Counted from the stretch's first letter, positions 1 through 8,677 are shown. The stretch: 64,000 bases of DNA from Leekyejoonella antrihumi (GCF_007845645.1 NZ_VCQV01000004.1:62001-126000), one strand, 5' to 3'. The notes: generated by a model from the sequence alone, not told the origin. Numbers and translations: made by a program.

Positions 1-400
1 GCGCGCGCATGGCCTTGGCATCCAGCAGGGACCGTCCGCCGGACACCGTGCGCAACGCGGTGGCGATGGTCTGCGGGTCGGCGTCCTTGTTGAGGAAGCC
101 GAGCGCGCCGGCCCCGACCGCCTCCCGGATCACCCGGTCGTCGTCGTAGGTCGTGAGCGCCACGATGCCGGGCCGTTCACCTCGCTCGCGCACTCGGCGG
201 ATGCCCTCTAGCCCGCCGATCCCCGGCATCCGCAGGTCGGTGAGCAGCACGTCCGGATCCAGCTGGGTCACCAGGTCGAGCGCCTCCTCGGCGGAGGCGG
301 CCACACCGACCACCTCCAGGCCGTCCATCAGCGACAGCATCGAGCGCAAACCTTCGCGCACGACGGTCTGGTCGTCGGCGAGCACGACACGGATGCTCAC
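1..400 (-). CDS. NarL/DesR-type response regulator, 3' end cut off by window edge
   Basis: Receiver domain of a DNA-binding response regulator; the first 133 codons are visible and the C-terminal LuxR-type helix-turn-helix would lie outside the window. The acidic pocket (ADD at residues 8-10), phospho-acceptor Asp55 in LLTDLRMPG and Lys106 in FLNKDA are all present. The start is a GTG overlapping the kinase stop (GTGA), so the regulator should be translationally coupled to the sensor kinase upstream on the same strand. The target genes cannot be read from the sequence. The receiver is intact and the assignment is secure; the output domain is inferred from the partner kinase type. Confidence 0.9.
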   Translation of the reverse strand, partial: MSIRVVLADDQTVVREGLRSMLSLMDGLEVVGVAASAEEALDLVTQLDPDVLLTDLRMPGIGGLEGIRRVRERGERPGIVALTTYDDDRVIREAVGAGALGFLNKDADPQTIATALRTVSGGRSLLDAKAMRA

Positions 401-1557
401 GGCATACCTCCCGATGAGTGCGGCCACGTCATGGTGACCAACCAACCATCCGCGTCGATGCCGGCGGTGAAGAAGCCACCGGCGCCCTGAATGCGCTCCT
501 GCAGACCGGCGAGGCCGTAGCCACCGCTCGGGTGACGGCTCGTGGGAAACCTTGCTGCCTCTCCTTCGGACAGCACCTGGACCCCATTGGGAGAGAAGGT
601 GACTCGCACCGGCCGCCCGGCCGCGTGGCGCAGGGAGTTGGTCAGCGACTCACGCAGCACGCTTTGTGCGAGCGCTGTCCACTGCGCCGGCACGGCGGCC
701 GGCTCGCCACGGGTCGTGATGTGCAGATCGACGGTGCTGCGCAGCCGGTCAGTGGTCTCGCTCCACCACCGACCAAGATCCTCGGCCGGGTCCGACACCG
801 GAGCCTGCGTCGCGCCATGCAGCGACTCGACTGCCTGTCGCGCACCGCCCAGACCTTCCTTGGCCAGGTCGGTCGCCGCCGACAGGCGATGCTGCAGCTG
901 CGGCGACGCCTGCTCCTGCCGAGCCTCGAGAGTCGCCGTCTGCAGGCTGACGATGAGTCCGGACAGGGTGTGCGCGAGCACGTCGTGCAACTGAGCGGCC
1001 ACCTGCTGCTGGCGCTGCGCGGTCGCGGCCTTCGCGCGCTCGTGCGCGATGACCAGCTGCTGTGCCTCCGCGAGGTCGCGGGCCTCGCTTTCCGCCCTGC
1101 GCAGCCAGATCCAGCCAAAGACCGCAAGGACCGCGATCAGGTTGATGAACAGGGCGGACCCGCTGTGATTGATCTGCCAGGACGCATAACCCAGCGCCAC
1201 CGCCGGCGGGACGCTCAGCGCGGCGGCGCGCCAGGAGCGTCCGCAGCTGCCGGCAAGAACGACGGCGACGAACGGCATCCAGGTCAGCGACGCGTTCGGC
1301 AGGACTGCGACCAGAGCGGTGATGCTGGCGACTATCACCAGCAGGGCGTCCGTCCGCAGGTGCGGCGGAAGAATGCCCATGTTCAGCCGAGCGGTGGGCA
1401 TCCCCTGCCCGAAGGTCACGGCGAGCAGAAGCACGACCACAAGGAGCCAGGCCACCACGACCCGCCAGGTGTCCAGGGACGTCGAGGGTGGGATACCGGT
1501 GGCGCTCGCGGTCGACCAGACTGCGGCGGCCATGAGGAGCAGTCGAGTGACGCTCAT
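397..1557 (-). CDS. sensor histidine kinase (HisKA_3 / NarL-DesK type)
   Basis: A 386-residue membrane sensor kinase that should phosphorylate the adjacent regulator. About five hydrophobic segments fill residues 5-155. They are followed by the HisKA_3 dimerisation helix with phospho-acceptor His191 in AAQLHDVLAHTLSG and a HATPase domain (N-box-like LRESLTNSLRHA, G-box GGYGLAGLQERI). There is no recognisable extracellular ligand domain, so sensing is probably within the membrane. The ATG lies inside the first copy of a 53-bp repeat and overlaps the stop of an upstream mini-ORF (ATGA). Kinase expression may therefore depend on translation of that leader. The signal is unknown. Confidence 0.9.
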   Translation of the reverse strand: MSVTRLLLMAAAVWSTASATGIPPSTSLDTWRVVVAWLLVVVLLLAVTFGQGMPTARLNMGILPPHLRTDALLVIVASITALVAVLPNASLTWMPFVAVVLAGSCGRSWRAAALSVPPAVALGYASWQINHSGSALFINLIAVLAVFGWIWLRRAESEARDLAEAQQLVIAHERAKAATAQRQQQVAAQLHDVLAHTLSGLIVSLQTATLEARQEQASPQLQHRLSAATDLAKEGLGGARQAVESLHGATQAPVSDPAEDLGRWWSETTDRLRSTVDLHITTRGEPAAVPAQWTALAQSVLRESLTNSLRHAAGRPVRVTFSPNGVQVLSEGEAARFPTSRHPSGGYGLAGLQERIQGAGGFFTAGIDADGWLVTMTWPHSSGGMP

Positions 1558-1610
1558 GCGGGGTCCTCGCGAAGTACCGAGCGGCAGCGAGGACTTCGTG
1601 GGGTGCTCAT
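1554..1610 (-). CDS. leader mini-ORF 3 (18 aa), overlaps kinase start
   Basis: Encodes MSTPRSPRCRSVLREDPA. Its TGA overlaps the kinase ATG by four bases (ATGA). A GAGGA Shine-Dalgarno sits six bases before its ATG, supplied by the neighbouring repeat copy. Peptide production is inferred, not shown. It could be a by-product of repeat expansion rather than a selected leader. Confidence 0.4.
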   Translation of the reverse strand: MSTPRSPRCRSVLREDPA

Positions 1611-1663
1611 GCGGGGTCCTCGCGAAGTACCGAGCGGCAGCGAGGACTTCGTGGGGTGCTCAT
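1607..1663 (-). CDS. leader mini-ORF 2 (18 aa), identical peptide
   Basis: Same 18-residue peptide as mini-ORF 3, encoded by the next 53-bp repeat copy. Its stop overlaps the start of mini-ORF 3 by ATGA, and a GAGGA Shine-Dalgarno precedes it. It is the middle link of a chain of three coupled mini-ORFs. Confidence 0.4.
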   Translation of the reverse strand: MSTPRSPRCRSVLREDPA

Positions 1664-1719
1664 GCGGGGTCCTCGCGAAGTACCGAGCGGCAGCGAGGAC
1701 TTCGTGGGGTGCGTCTCAT
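1660..1719 (-). CDS. leader mini-ORF 1 (19 aa), first of the chain
   Basis: Begins just outside the perfect repeat with ATG AGA CGC and then runs into the same frame, giving MRRTPRSPRCRSVLREDPA. Its TGA overlaps the ATG of mini-ORF 2. The ribosome site before it is weak (GAGCGGG). Confidence 0.35.
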   Translation of the reverse strand: MRRTPRSPRCRSVLREDPA

Positions 1720-1882
1720 GCCCGCTCGCGCGACTCGGGCACGCATCTGACGGTCGTCTGCAAGGTCACGTAGTCACGGTATCGAGGCCGGCGACGGTTC
1801 GGCAGCATCTCCACCCGGGTTCAACCCGCGCTCGAACCACGGGTTGACGACCTGGGCAGCGGATCTTGGAAATGTAGGACGC

Positions 1883-2422
1883 ATGAACTCCTCCGCACTG
1901 ATGACCGCCGTCACCGTCGTAGCTGTCCTCGTGTTTGTCGTGGTCCGACAACTACGTCCCCGTGCCCTTCGAGACAACCCGTTGAAGCTGCCGCTCGTGC
2001 TGGGCGCCATCGGCTTGTTCAATGCGCAGAGCTATCTGGTGGATCACGCGACGCTGTCCGTAGGCGACGTGACCGGTGTCGTCGTCGGGCTGGGTCTCGC
2101 CGCGGTCATCGCCTGGCCACGGTCTCGTTCCATGCAGGTCTACCAGGGCGCGGACGGCACGTGGATGTGCCGTGGTTCGGCCTCGACCATCGGCTGGTGG
2201 CTGGCCGCGGTGCTCGCCCACCTGGTCGCCGCGATCGGCATACCCGCCCTCTTCGGCGAGGGTGTGCACGGCATGTCCGGGCTGGAGAACTCGACGGTGA
2301 TGATCTATCTCGCGGTCACCCTCGGTATGCAGTTCTGGTTCCTGCACGAGCGTCGCCAAAGTGCAGACCTTGTGACGGATGGCACAAGTGGCCGGTCAGG
2401 GTTCACCCTGAGCAAGCCTTGA
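1883..2422 (+). CDS. small integral membrane protein of unknown function
   Basis: A 179-residue protein read from the ATG of MNSSALMTAV, which is preferred because a hydrophobic helix follows at once; an in-frame start 39 bases upstream gives only a polar lead. About four to five membrane segments are visible (residues 4-20, 34-46, 60-75, 105-125, 140-155), with short loops and a polar tail. No catalytic motif is seen. It is divergent from the two-component system and may be its target or accessory, but only position suggests this. The layout recalls DUF1453-like membrane proteins; I do not claim that family. Confidence 0.55.
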   Translation: MNSSALMTAVTVVAVLVFVVVRQLRPRALRDNPLKLPLVLGAIGLFNAQSYLVDHATLSVGDVTGVVVGLGLAAVIAWPRSRSMQVYQGADGTWMCRGSASTIGWWLAAVLAHLVAAIGIPALFGEGVHGMSGLENSTVMIYLAVTLGMQFWFLHERRQSADLVTDGTSGRSGFTLSKP

Positions 2423-2538
2423 GGGCACCCTGAAACCCCGTCCTGTGCCTTGTAATAAGGGTTTTCGCGGAAGCATGGTAGGGGGTTGCCAAGCGCTCCG
2501 GCGCACCTGCCCGCCGGGCAGTGAGAGAAGGACCACAG

Positions 2539-3252
2539 ATGTTCAATTTGCACTTTGGGGCAATAGAGGGCAAAACTGATCTCATGACCGAGATCCCCAC
2601 CCTGACGCTCGCGAGTGTGGACTCCTTCGAGTCGGCGCTCACGGTGCTCGTGGCTCCGCCGGAGGACGCCCGCACGATCAAGCGGCGCCAGGCGGCGCGA
2701 CGCGTCACCTATTGCGCCCAGCGGCTCGCGGTCGAGCGGGGCTACGAGGAGTTCACTCTGGACGACCTGGCGCAGGAGGCCGGCGTCTCCCGCCGGACCC
2801 TTTTCAACTACTTCCCGGGCAAGCTCGAGGCCGTGCTGGGCAACCCGCCGCGTCTGGCGCTCGCCGACGTCGAGGCCTTCCTCGAAGGTCGCCCGACCGG
2901 CAACCTCATGCACGACCTGAGCGTGCTGGTGCTTGCGCTGCTCCAGGACGAGGACCTCGCCAAGGATGAGTGGGTCACCACCCGGCGGTGCTTCGAGCGC
3001 AACCCGAAGCTGCTGGTCGCCGCCATGGGCAAGTTCCACAAGATCGCCGCCGCGGCGCAGCAGCTGATCGCCAAGCGGGAGGGCGTGCCCGCTGACAGCG
3101 CGCGCGCCCGCATCTGCGTCGGTCTACTGGCCGGACTCTTCGACGTGTCCATCAACGAGTTCGTCGAGAGCGAGGACCGCCGCACGGTCGCCGACACCTA
3201 CATGGACAACCTCAAACTTGCCAGCCGGCTGCTTCGGGACACGGCCGACTAG
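2539..3252 (+). CDS. TetR/AcrR family transcriptional regulator
   Basis: A 237-residue one-component repressor. The ATG at 2539 is chosen because AGAAGGA lies seven bases before it; a second ATG at 2584 (MTEIPTL) remains possible. A helix-turn-helix is clear at about residues 72-95 (FTLDDLAQEAGVSRRTLFNYF), with an all-helical ligand domain after it. The N-terminal 45 residues before the usual TetR start are unusually long. It lies directly upstream of an MMPL exporter and probably controls it. The sequence around 2545-2575 has a TTTGC/GCAAA dyad that might be an operator. Confidence 0.9.
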   Translation: MFNLHFGAIEGKTDLMTEIPTLTLASVDSFESALTVLVAPPEDARTIKRRQAARRVTYCAQRLAVERGYEEFTLDDLAQEAGVSRRTLFNYFPGKLEAVLGNPPRLALADVEAFLEGRPTGNLMHDLSVLVLALLQDEDLAKDEWVTTRRCFERNPKLLVAAMGKFHKIAAAAQQLIAKREGVPADSARARICVGLLAGLFDVSINEFVESEDRRTVADTYMDNLKLASRLLRDTAD

Positions 3253-3273
3253 CCACTCCCGAGGGAACAGCAT

Positions 3274-3306
3274 GGCGGGCCCGTACCTCGGGGGAACGGG
3301 CCCGCC
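3274..3306. terminator. perfect 11-bp hairpin between tetR and mmpL
   Basis: GGCGGGCCCGT and ACGGGCCCGCC flank an 11-base loop. No T tract follows, so it may be a rho-independent-like attenuator, a processing site or simply a palindromic repeat. Confidence 0.5.
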
Positions 3307-3367
3307 GGAAGCACCCTCCGCGACGCAGCGCACTTCACTGATCACTCCAGACCAGGAGCAAAACCAC

Positions 3368-5680
3368 ATGGCAACTCTGCTCTATCGGCTCGGTCGGACC
3401 GCCTACCGACGCTGGCCCATCTTCATCGGCGTCTGGATCGTCGTTCTTGTCGCCTTCGGCGGCATCGCGACGTCGATCTCCAAGCCGATGGTCGACACCT
3501 TCTCGGTCCCGGGCATCCCGTCGCTGCAGGCGCAGACCATGCAGCAGAAGCTCTTCCACGAGAAGGCCGATGCGCTGGAGCAGGCCACTGCGACGGTCGT
3601 CGTGTCCGCCCCGAAGGGCCACACGCTTCGCGAGTCGCAGTACGCCAAGGCGGTCGACAACCTCATTGCGGGCCTGGAGAAGGTTCCGCAGATGCCCGCC
3701 AAGCCGCTGGTCAACCCGGTGGAGGCATCGGATGCGTTGTACAAGAAGGGCGTTCTTACCGCGACGCAGGCCGGCATCCCGAAGGCCAAGGCGCAGGCCA
3801 ACGTCAAGACCCGCCTGCCGCTCTCGTCCGACTCGCGCACCGGCACCATCACCTGGAACTTCGACGTCAAGGCGGTTGCCGATGTGTTGCCGGCGACCCA
3901 GAACGACGTCGTCAGCGCGCTGCAGTCGGCCCGCAGCTCCGGTCTGAACGCCCAGGTCGAGGGCTCGGGTATGCAGGCCACGGTCTCCGAGGGTGGCAGC
4001 AGTGAGCTGATCGGGGTGGCGATTGCCGCGGTGGTCCTCTTGATCACCTTCGGTTCGCTGGTTGCCGCGGGCCTGCCGATCGTCTCCGCCTTCGTCGGCG
4101 TGGGGATGGGCACGCTGGGCATCACCGCCGCGACCGCATTCACCACGATCGGCACGACGACGCCGATCCTCTCGTCGATGGTCGGGCTCGCGGTCGGCAT
4201 CGACTACACGCTGTTCATCCTCTCGCGTTACCGCACGGAGCTGGAGCACACGCAGGACCGAGCACACGCGGCCGGTCTTGCTGTTGGGAAGGCCGGTAGC
4301 GCAGTCGTGTTCGCCGGTCTCACGGTGCTGATCGCCCTGTGTGCGCTCTCCGTGGTCGGCATCCCCTTCCTGACCTCGATGGGCCTCGCCGCGGCAGGCA
4401 CGGTGTTCTTCGCCGTGCTCGTCGCACTGACCCTGCTGCCGGCGGTGCTCGGCATGCTGAAGACCAAGGCGTTCGGCGCCCGCATCCGTCGGCGCACCGA
4501 CAAGGTCGACGACTCGGGCAAGTCCGTCAACAACGGGGTCCGCTGGGCGCGGATGCTCGCGCGCCGGCCGGCGCTCGTGGTGGGCGCGGTCATCGTGGTC
4601 CTCGGCTGCCTCGCCGGGCCGATCTCGCAGATGCACCTGGCTCTGCCCAGTGACTCCACCGCGGCCAAGACGACCACTCAGCGTCAGGCCTCCGACATGG
4701 TGACGCAGGCCTTCGGCGCCGGTCGAAACGCACCGCTGATCACGGTGGTCGACGCGAGTGACGTGCACGGGTCCAAGGCGCGCATGCAGGCCTTCGGCGA
4801 GGTCACCGCGTGGGCGGCCGACAAGAAGGACGTGGCCAACGCGCAGATCATCGCGACGAACAAGGCGGGGACGGGCGCCCAGGTGCTCATCACCCCCAAG
4901 GGCGGTCAGGACGACCAGTCGACCCTCAACCTGCTGAACAGCCTGCGGGGCACGCAGAGCGTCGTCGAGCACAAGACCGGCGCAACCGTCGGGGTCACGG
5001 GCGTCACCGCGATTCAGACCGACGTGTCCTCCGCGCTGACCTCGGCCCTGCCGAAGTACCTCGCCGTGGTGATCGGGCTGGCGTTCTTGCTGCTGATGGT
5101 GGTCTTCCGGTCGATCCTGGTGCCGCTGACAGCCACCGTCGGGTTCCTGCTGTCGGTGCTGGCGACCCTGGGCGCGACCGTGCTGGTCTTCCAGCAGGGG
5201 CTGTTCGGGCTCGTCGACGGTCAGCCACTGGTCAGCTTCATGCCGATCATCCTCATCGGCATCGTGTTCGGGCTCGCGATGGACTACCAGGTCTTCCTGG
5301 TCACCCGGATGCGCGAGGCCTATGTGCACGGCGAACAGGCGAGGCCAGCGATCGTCGATGGGTTCAGGCACGGCGCTCGCGTGGTGACAGCGGCAGCAGC
5401 CATCATGATCTCGGTATTTTCCGCCTTCATGCTGCAGTCCAACAGCCTCATCCAGTCCATGGGTTTCGCACTGGCGATCGCGGTCTTCTTCGACGCCTTC
5501 ATCGTGCGGATGACCCTGATCCCGGCCGTGATGAACCTACTGGGCGACAAGGCCTGGTGGCTGCCGAAGTGGCTTGACAAGATCCTGCCGCACGTCGATG
5601 TCGAGGGCGAGAAGCTCGCAATCCACCTGGAGCGGCAGCCGAAGCACACCGCGGCGGAGGATGAGCTCGTCAACGCCTGA
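3368..5680 (+). CDS. MMPL/RND-family transporter
   Basis: A 770-residue inner-membrane exporter of the actinobacterial MMPL family, driven by the proton gradient. The start at MATLLYRLG has AGGAG ten bases upstream; the longer reading frame before it is non-coding. Two MMPL repeats are visible, each with one leading helix, a periplasmic domain and a five-helix bundle. The proton-relay motifs are GLAVGIDYTLFILSRYR in the first half and GLAMDYQVFLVTRMREAY in the second. The substrate may be a lipid, siderophore or drug; the sequence does not tell. The TetR gene just upstream suggests substrate- or drug-responsive control. Confidence 0.93.
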   Translation: MATLLYRLGRTAYRRWPIFIGVWIVVLVAFGGIATSISKPMVDTFSVPGIPSLQAQTMQQKLFHEKADALEQATATVVVSAPKGHTLRESQYAKAVDNLIAGLEKVPQMPAKPLVNPVEASDALYKKGVLTATQAGIPKAKAQANVKTRLPLSSDSRTGTITWNFDVKAVADVLPATQNDVVSALQSARSSGLNAQVEGSGMQATVSEGGSSELIGVAIAAVVLLITFGSLVAAGLPIVSAFVGVGMGTLGITAATAFTTIGTTTPILSSMVGLAVGIDYTLFILSRYRTELEHTQDRAHAAGLAVGKAGSAVVFAGLTVLIALCALSVVGIPFLTSMGLAAAGTVFFAVLVALTLLPAVLGMLKTKAFGARIRRRTDKVDDSGKSVNNGVRWARMLARRPALVVGAVIVVLGCLAGPISQMHLALPSDSTAAKTTTQRQASDMVTQAFGAGRNAPLITVVDASDVHGSKARMQAFGEVTAWAADKKDVANAQIIATNKAGTGAQVLITPKGGQDDQSTLNLLNSLRGTQSVVEHKTGATVGVTGVTAIQTDVSSALTSALPKYLAVVIGLAFLLLMVVFRSILVPLTATVGFLLSVLATLGATVLVFQQGLFGLVDGQPLVSFMPIILIGIVFGLAMDYQVFLVTRMREAYVHGEQARPAIVDGFRHGARVVTAAAAIMISVFSAFMLQSNSLIQSMGFALAIAVFFDAFIVRMTLIPAVMNLLGDKAWWLPKWLDKILPHVDVEGEKLAIHLERQPKHTAAEDELVNA

Positions 5681-5687
5681 CACCCCC

Positions 5688-5753
5688 TCCGAGAGGTGAG
5701 TTGCAACCCTCCGAGAGGTGACTTGCAACCCATCGAACCGTGAGTTGTGACCA
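5688..5753. repeat. 22-bp direct repeats of the CCGAGAGGT family
   Basis: Two good units (CCGAGAGGTGAGTTGCAACC and the same with GACTTGCAACC) and a degenerate third. The same core occurs inside the cydD coding sequence and in the leader of the E1alpha gene. Confidence 0.75.
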
Positions 5754-5783
5754 CGGGGGTGCCGGATGTCCGGCACCCCCGTG
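5752..5783. terminator. long GC-rich hairpin after the MMPL gene
   Basis: A perfect 15-bp inverted repeat (CACGGGGGTGCCGGA / TCCGGCACCCCCGTG) with almost no loop. It ends 18 bases before the next ATG. It could terminate mmpL transcription or influence translation of the peptidase gene. Confidence 0.55.
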
Positions 5784-5800
5784 CACGGGAGAATGGCGAC

Positions 5801-6688
5801 ATGTACCTCGCGGCTCTCGCTCTCGTGGCCGTGGTGCTGGCCTGGCCGGTGCCGCGATGGCTGCCGGCGGTGCACCGGCTGCGCAAGGTTCCGGGATCGG
5901 CGCTGCTCTTCTGGCAGGCCGTGTCGCTCGCTGCGGTCATTGCGGGCCTCGCGCTGGCACCGTTGGCCATCCTGGCGACCGTGCGCCGAGGGCATGCCGT
6001 GCCGTCACCGGCGGACAACCTGGGGATGCTGGCTCTAGGCCTGGCGATCTCAGCCGTGCTTGCCGGCCGGCTGCTGGTGCAGGGCCACCTGATCGGCACG
6101 TCGTTGCGGCGGGCCCGACGGGAGCATCGCGAGCTCGTCGACCTGTTGGCCCGCGCGACTCCGGATCGTGGGACCGGTGGGGGCGGCGTCGTGCGGGTCT
6201 TGGCGCACCCCACGCCCACGGCATACTGTGTGCCGGGCGCAAGTCATCGGGTTGTATTGTCGGACAGCACTATTGACGCACTCTCCGCCGATGAGCTGCG
6301 TGCTGTGCTGGCGCACGAGTGGGCGCACCTGACCTTGCGACACGACCTCGTGCTCGAGTTCTTCACCGTGCTGCACACGGCGGTTCCGGGGTGGGTGCGT
6401 AGCGCGCGCGGCCTGGTCGAGGTCCGACTGCTGATCGAGTTGCTCGCGGACCGCGCGGCCGTGCGCAGTGTCGGCCAGGTCCCGGTTGCGCGTGCGCTGG
6501 TGGCGCTGGCCGAAGGCGACCACCCGGATGCCGCGCTCGGTTATGAGGGCCGCACGGCCCTCATCCGCCTGGAGATCCTGCGTGACACCGGGCGACACCG
6601 AGCGCTTGTGTTGGTTGCCGCGATCGGTTCGCTGGTCGTGCTGGCGCTGCCGATGGTGCTCGGCGCCCTCGTCATCTTCGCAGGGTAG
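5801..6688 (+). CDS. M56-family (BlaR1-like) membrane zinc metallopeptidase
   Basis: A 295-residue integral membrane protease. Hydrophobic helices at about 1-15, 38-60, 72-95 and 270-293 surround a cytoplasmic zinc domain with HEWAH at 172-176 and a downstream ELLADRAA segment that supplies the third ligand. There is no penicillin-binding sensor domain, which fits the short actinobacterial M56 form. Such proteins are usually encoded next to a BlaI repressor and inactivate it. Here a BlaI gene lies 1.6 kb away on the opposite strand at the end of the cyd operon, so the pair has been split by two genes. Confidence 0.85.
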   Translation: MYLAALALVAVVLAWPVPRWLPAVHRLRKVPGSALLFWQAVSLAAVIAGLALAPLAILATVRRGHAVPSPADNLGMLALGLAISAVLAGRLLVQGHLIGTSLRRARREHRELVDLLARATPDRGTGGGGVVRVLAHPTPTAYCVPGASHRVVLSDSTIDALSADELRAVLAHEWAHLTLRHDLVLEFFTVLHTAVPGWVRSARGLVEVRLLIELLADRAAVRSVGQVPVARALVALAEGDHPDAALGYEGRTALIRLEILRDTGRHRALVLVAAIGSLVVLALPMVLGALVIFAG

Positions 6689-6762
6689 ACCCGTCCGGCC
6701 GAGTGCACGCTCGACAGGTGTATCGAGCGGTGCCTGCACACAAAGCCCGACGAGGCGACAGA

Positions 6763-7695
6763 ATGGGTCACATGTGGCCTACTCGAGATGACATCCTGGC
6801 GGCCCGCGGCCTGATCCGCACGCACATCCGTCGGACCCCGTGCATGGACCTGAGGCTGCCGAGCGGCCGGACCATCGCCCTCAAGCTGGAGTTGTTGCAG
6901 CACACCGGATCCTTCAAGCCCAGAGGGGCTTTCACGACCGTGCTGTCACAGGAGCATCCGCCCAGTGCGCTGGTCGCAGCGTCTGGCGGCAACCACGGCA
7001 TGGCGGTCGCGTATGTCGGCCAGCGGCTCGGCATACCGGCGTCGATTTTCGTGCCGGAGACCGCGCCCGCCACGAAGGTTGCTCGACTGCACGCCTATGG
7101 CGCTCGGGTGCATCAGGTGGGCAACACCTTCGCGGAGGCGCTGACGGCGAGCCGGGAGGAGGCGGGCCGCCCGGGGACTCTGGCCATTCATGCGTATGAC
7201 GCGATGGGCACCGTCACGGGGCAGGGCACCATCGGTGTCGAGATCGAGGAGCAGACCTCACCGGACACGGTGCTGGTTGCCGTCGGTGGCGGGGGCCTGA
7301 TCGGTGGTGTGGCGTCGTGGTTCAGAGATGGTGCGCGCATTGTCGGTGTCGAACCGCAGACCTGCAACGCGCTGAATGCCGCACTGGCCGCCTCAGGACC
7401 CGTGCAGGTCAACCCGACTGGTGTCGCGGCGGACTCGCTTGGCGCCAGCATGCTGGGGGAGATCGCGTGGGAGGCTCTGCAGGCTGCGAGCATCCGTTCG
7501 GTGCTCGTCGGCGATGACGACATCGCTGCCGCCCGAGAGCTGCTCTGGCGGGAGACGCGCCTGGTTGCGGAGCCCGGCGGCGCCACCGCCCTCGCGGCGC
7601 TGCTCAGCGGCGCCTATGAGCCGGCATACCGAGAGCGTGTCACCGTGATCGTCTGCGGATCCAACTGCGACCCGAGTGATCTTCCGCTCGAGTGA
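6763..7695 (+). CDS. threonine/serine dehydratase-like PLP enzyme (fold type II)
   Basis: A 310-residue enzyme of the threonine dehydratase/serine racemase group, forming 2-oxo acid and ammonia from a hydroxy amino acid, or racemising it. Lys52 in SFKPRGA is the PLP lysine, SGGNHG (from about 86) is the substrate loop and VGGGGLIGG binds the phosphate. There is no C-terminal ACT domain, so it should not be feedback-regulated like biosynthetic IlvA. GAGGCG lies five bases before the ATG. It is unrelated in theme to its neighbours. Serine/threonine dehydratase and racemase cannot be separated by eye. Confidence 0.85.
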   Translation: MGHMWPTRDDILAARGLIRTHIRRTPCMDLRLPSGRTIALKLELLQHTGSFKPRGAFTTVLSQEHPPSALVAASGGNHGMAVAYVGQRLGIPASIFVPETAPATKVARLHAYGARVHQVGNTFAEALTASREEAGRPGTLAIHAYDAMGTVTGQGTIGVEIEEQTSPDTVLVAVGGGGLIGGVASWFRDGARIVGVEPQTCNALNAALAASGPVQVNPTGVAADSLGASMLGEIAWEALQAASIRSVLVGDDDIAAARELLWRETRLVAEPGGATALAALLSGAYEPAYRERVTVIVCGSNCDPSDLPLE

Positions 7696-7757
7696 TCCGC
7701 CCGTTTGCTGGCTGGACCGACAATGCACTGCCGCCGGATTTCGTGTGAGGATGCGGT

Positions 7758-8276
7758 GTGATCGAGACCGCGCGCCTGACCCTCCGCACCGCTGAGCCCC
7801 GCGACCGCGAGGCTCTGATCGACCTGCATACGGACCCATCGGTGCGGGCGCACCTCGGCGGACCGCGCGGCCGCGCCGAGGTCGAAGCGACCGTCGACGC
7901 CTGTCTGAGAGACCCGCAGAGCGGATCGACCGTGGTCGCCGGGCGGGGGAACGGCACCCTCATGGGGGCGCTCCGGCTGGATCGGCGCGACCCAGCCCGG
8001 CCCGGACACGTGCGGGACGAGGGCAACGAGCTGGAGATCGCCTACGTCTTCAAGAAGGCCTACTGGGGCGAGGGTCTTGCCTACGAGGCGGTCAGCGCCC
8101 TGCTCGCCGACTACGCGTCCGAGCACGAGGACGAGTCGGTGATCCTGGTGACGCAGTCGGCCAACGCTCGGTCGGTCGCCCTCATGCAGCGCCTCGGCTT
8201 CGACGTGCTGGAGAGGTTCGAGGAGTTCGGCGCGCAGCAGACCCTGGCGGTCGCGTCGCTGCACAGCTTCGTCTGA
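7758..8276 (+). CDS. GNAT-family N-acetyltransferase
   Basis: A 172-residue acetyltransferase close to the RimJ/RimL type. The GTG start with GAGG seven bases upstream begins the typical MIETARLTLR strand. The acetyl-CoA loop is AYWGEGLAYEAV and the conserved QSANARSVALMQRLGF motif follows. The acceptor is unknown. It ends 15 bases from the convergent blaI gene. Confidence 0.85.
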   Translation: MIETARLTLRTAEPRDREALIDLHTDPSVRAHLGGPRGRAEVEATVDACLRDPQSGSTVVAGRGNGTLMGALRLDRRDPARPGHVRDEGNELEIAYVFKKAYWGEGLAYEAVSALLADYASEHEDESVILVTQSANARSVALMQRLGFDVLERFEEFGAQQTLAVASLHSFV

Positions 8277-8291
8277 CCGGCCCGACCCGGA

Positions 8292-8677
8292 CTACGGCGT
8301 CTGGTTCTGCTCCAGCTGAGCCAGGGCCGCCCGCAGGTCGGCCAGCTCATCGGGTGACGAGTCGCCGAGGAAGTGCAGCATCGCGTCGCGCCGGCCCGTC
8401 GCGGACAGCCCACCGAGAGCGTCTCTCAGCACCTGCGCGGTCTGCTCTCCTCGGGACGCGGACGGCCGATAGCGCCACGCTCGACCGTCGCGCTCTCGGC
8501 TGACGACACCCTTCTTGGCGAGCCGGTCGAGCACGGTCATCACCGTGGTGTAAGCGAGCCCGGAGTCCAGTCCGTCGAGGACCTCACGCACGGACAGCCC
8601 GTCGGGGCGATCCCACAGCTGCTCCATGACGGAACGCTCGAGATCGCCCTTGCCAGCGGGCTTTCGCGATGAACGTG

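Larger units (their letters stand above)
1553..1712. repeat. 53-bp tandem repeat, three copies
   Basis: Near-identical units begin at 1555, 1608 and 1661, so the period is 53. Each unit carries on the minus strand a Shine-Dalgarno and an ATG. It also carries an inverted pair GTCCTCGC/GCGAGGAC that can hide the Shine-Dalgarno, and an alternative pair CGAAGT/ACTTCG. There are no spacers, so it is not a CRISPR array. Bases 1720-1882 hold no gene that I can support. Confidence 0.9.

Noticed and set aside
1553-1712. Possible CRISPR array
   Set aside because: Repeats are directly adjacent without spacers and there are no cas genes.
418-1773. Long plus-strand open frame opposite the histidine kinase
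   Set aside because: It mirrors the kinase codons in GC-rich DNA, has Arg/Gly/His-rich composition and no domain; the kinase motifs on the minus strand are clear.
3335-5371. 678-codon minus-strand open frame opposite the MMPL gene
   Set aside because: Composition is typical of an antisense shadow (Asp/Arg/His/Gln-rich, no ordered domain) and the MMPL protein is certain.
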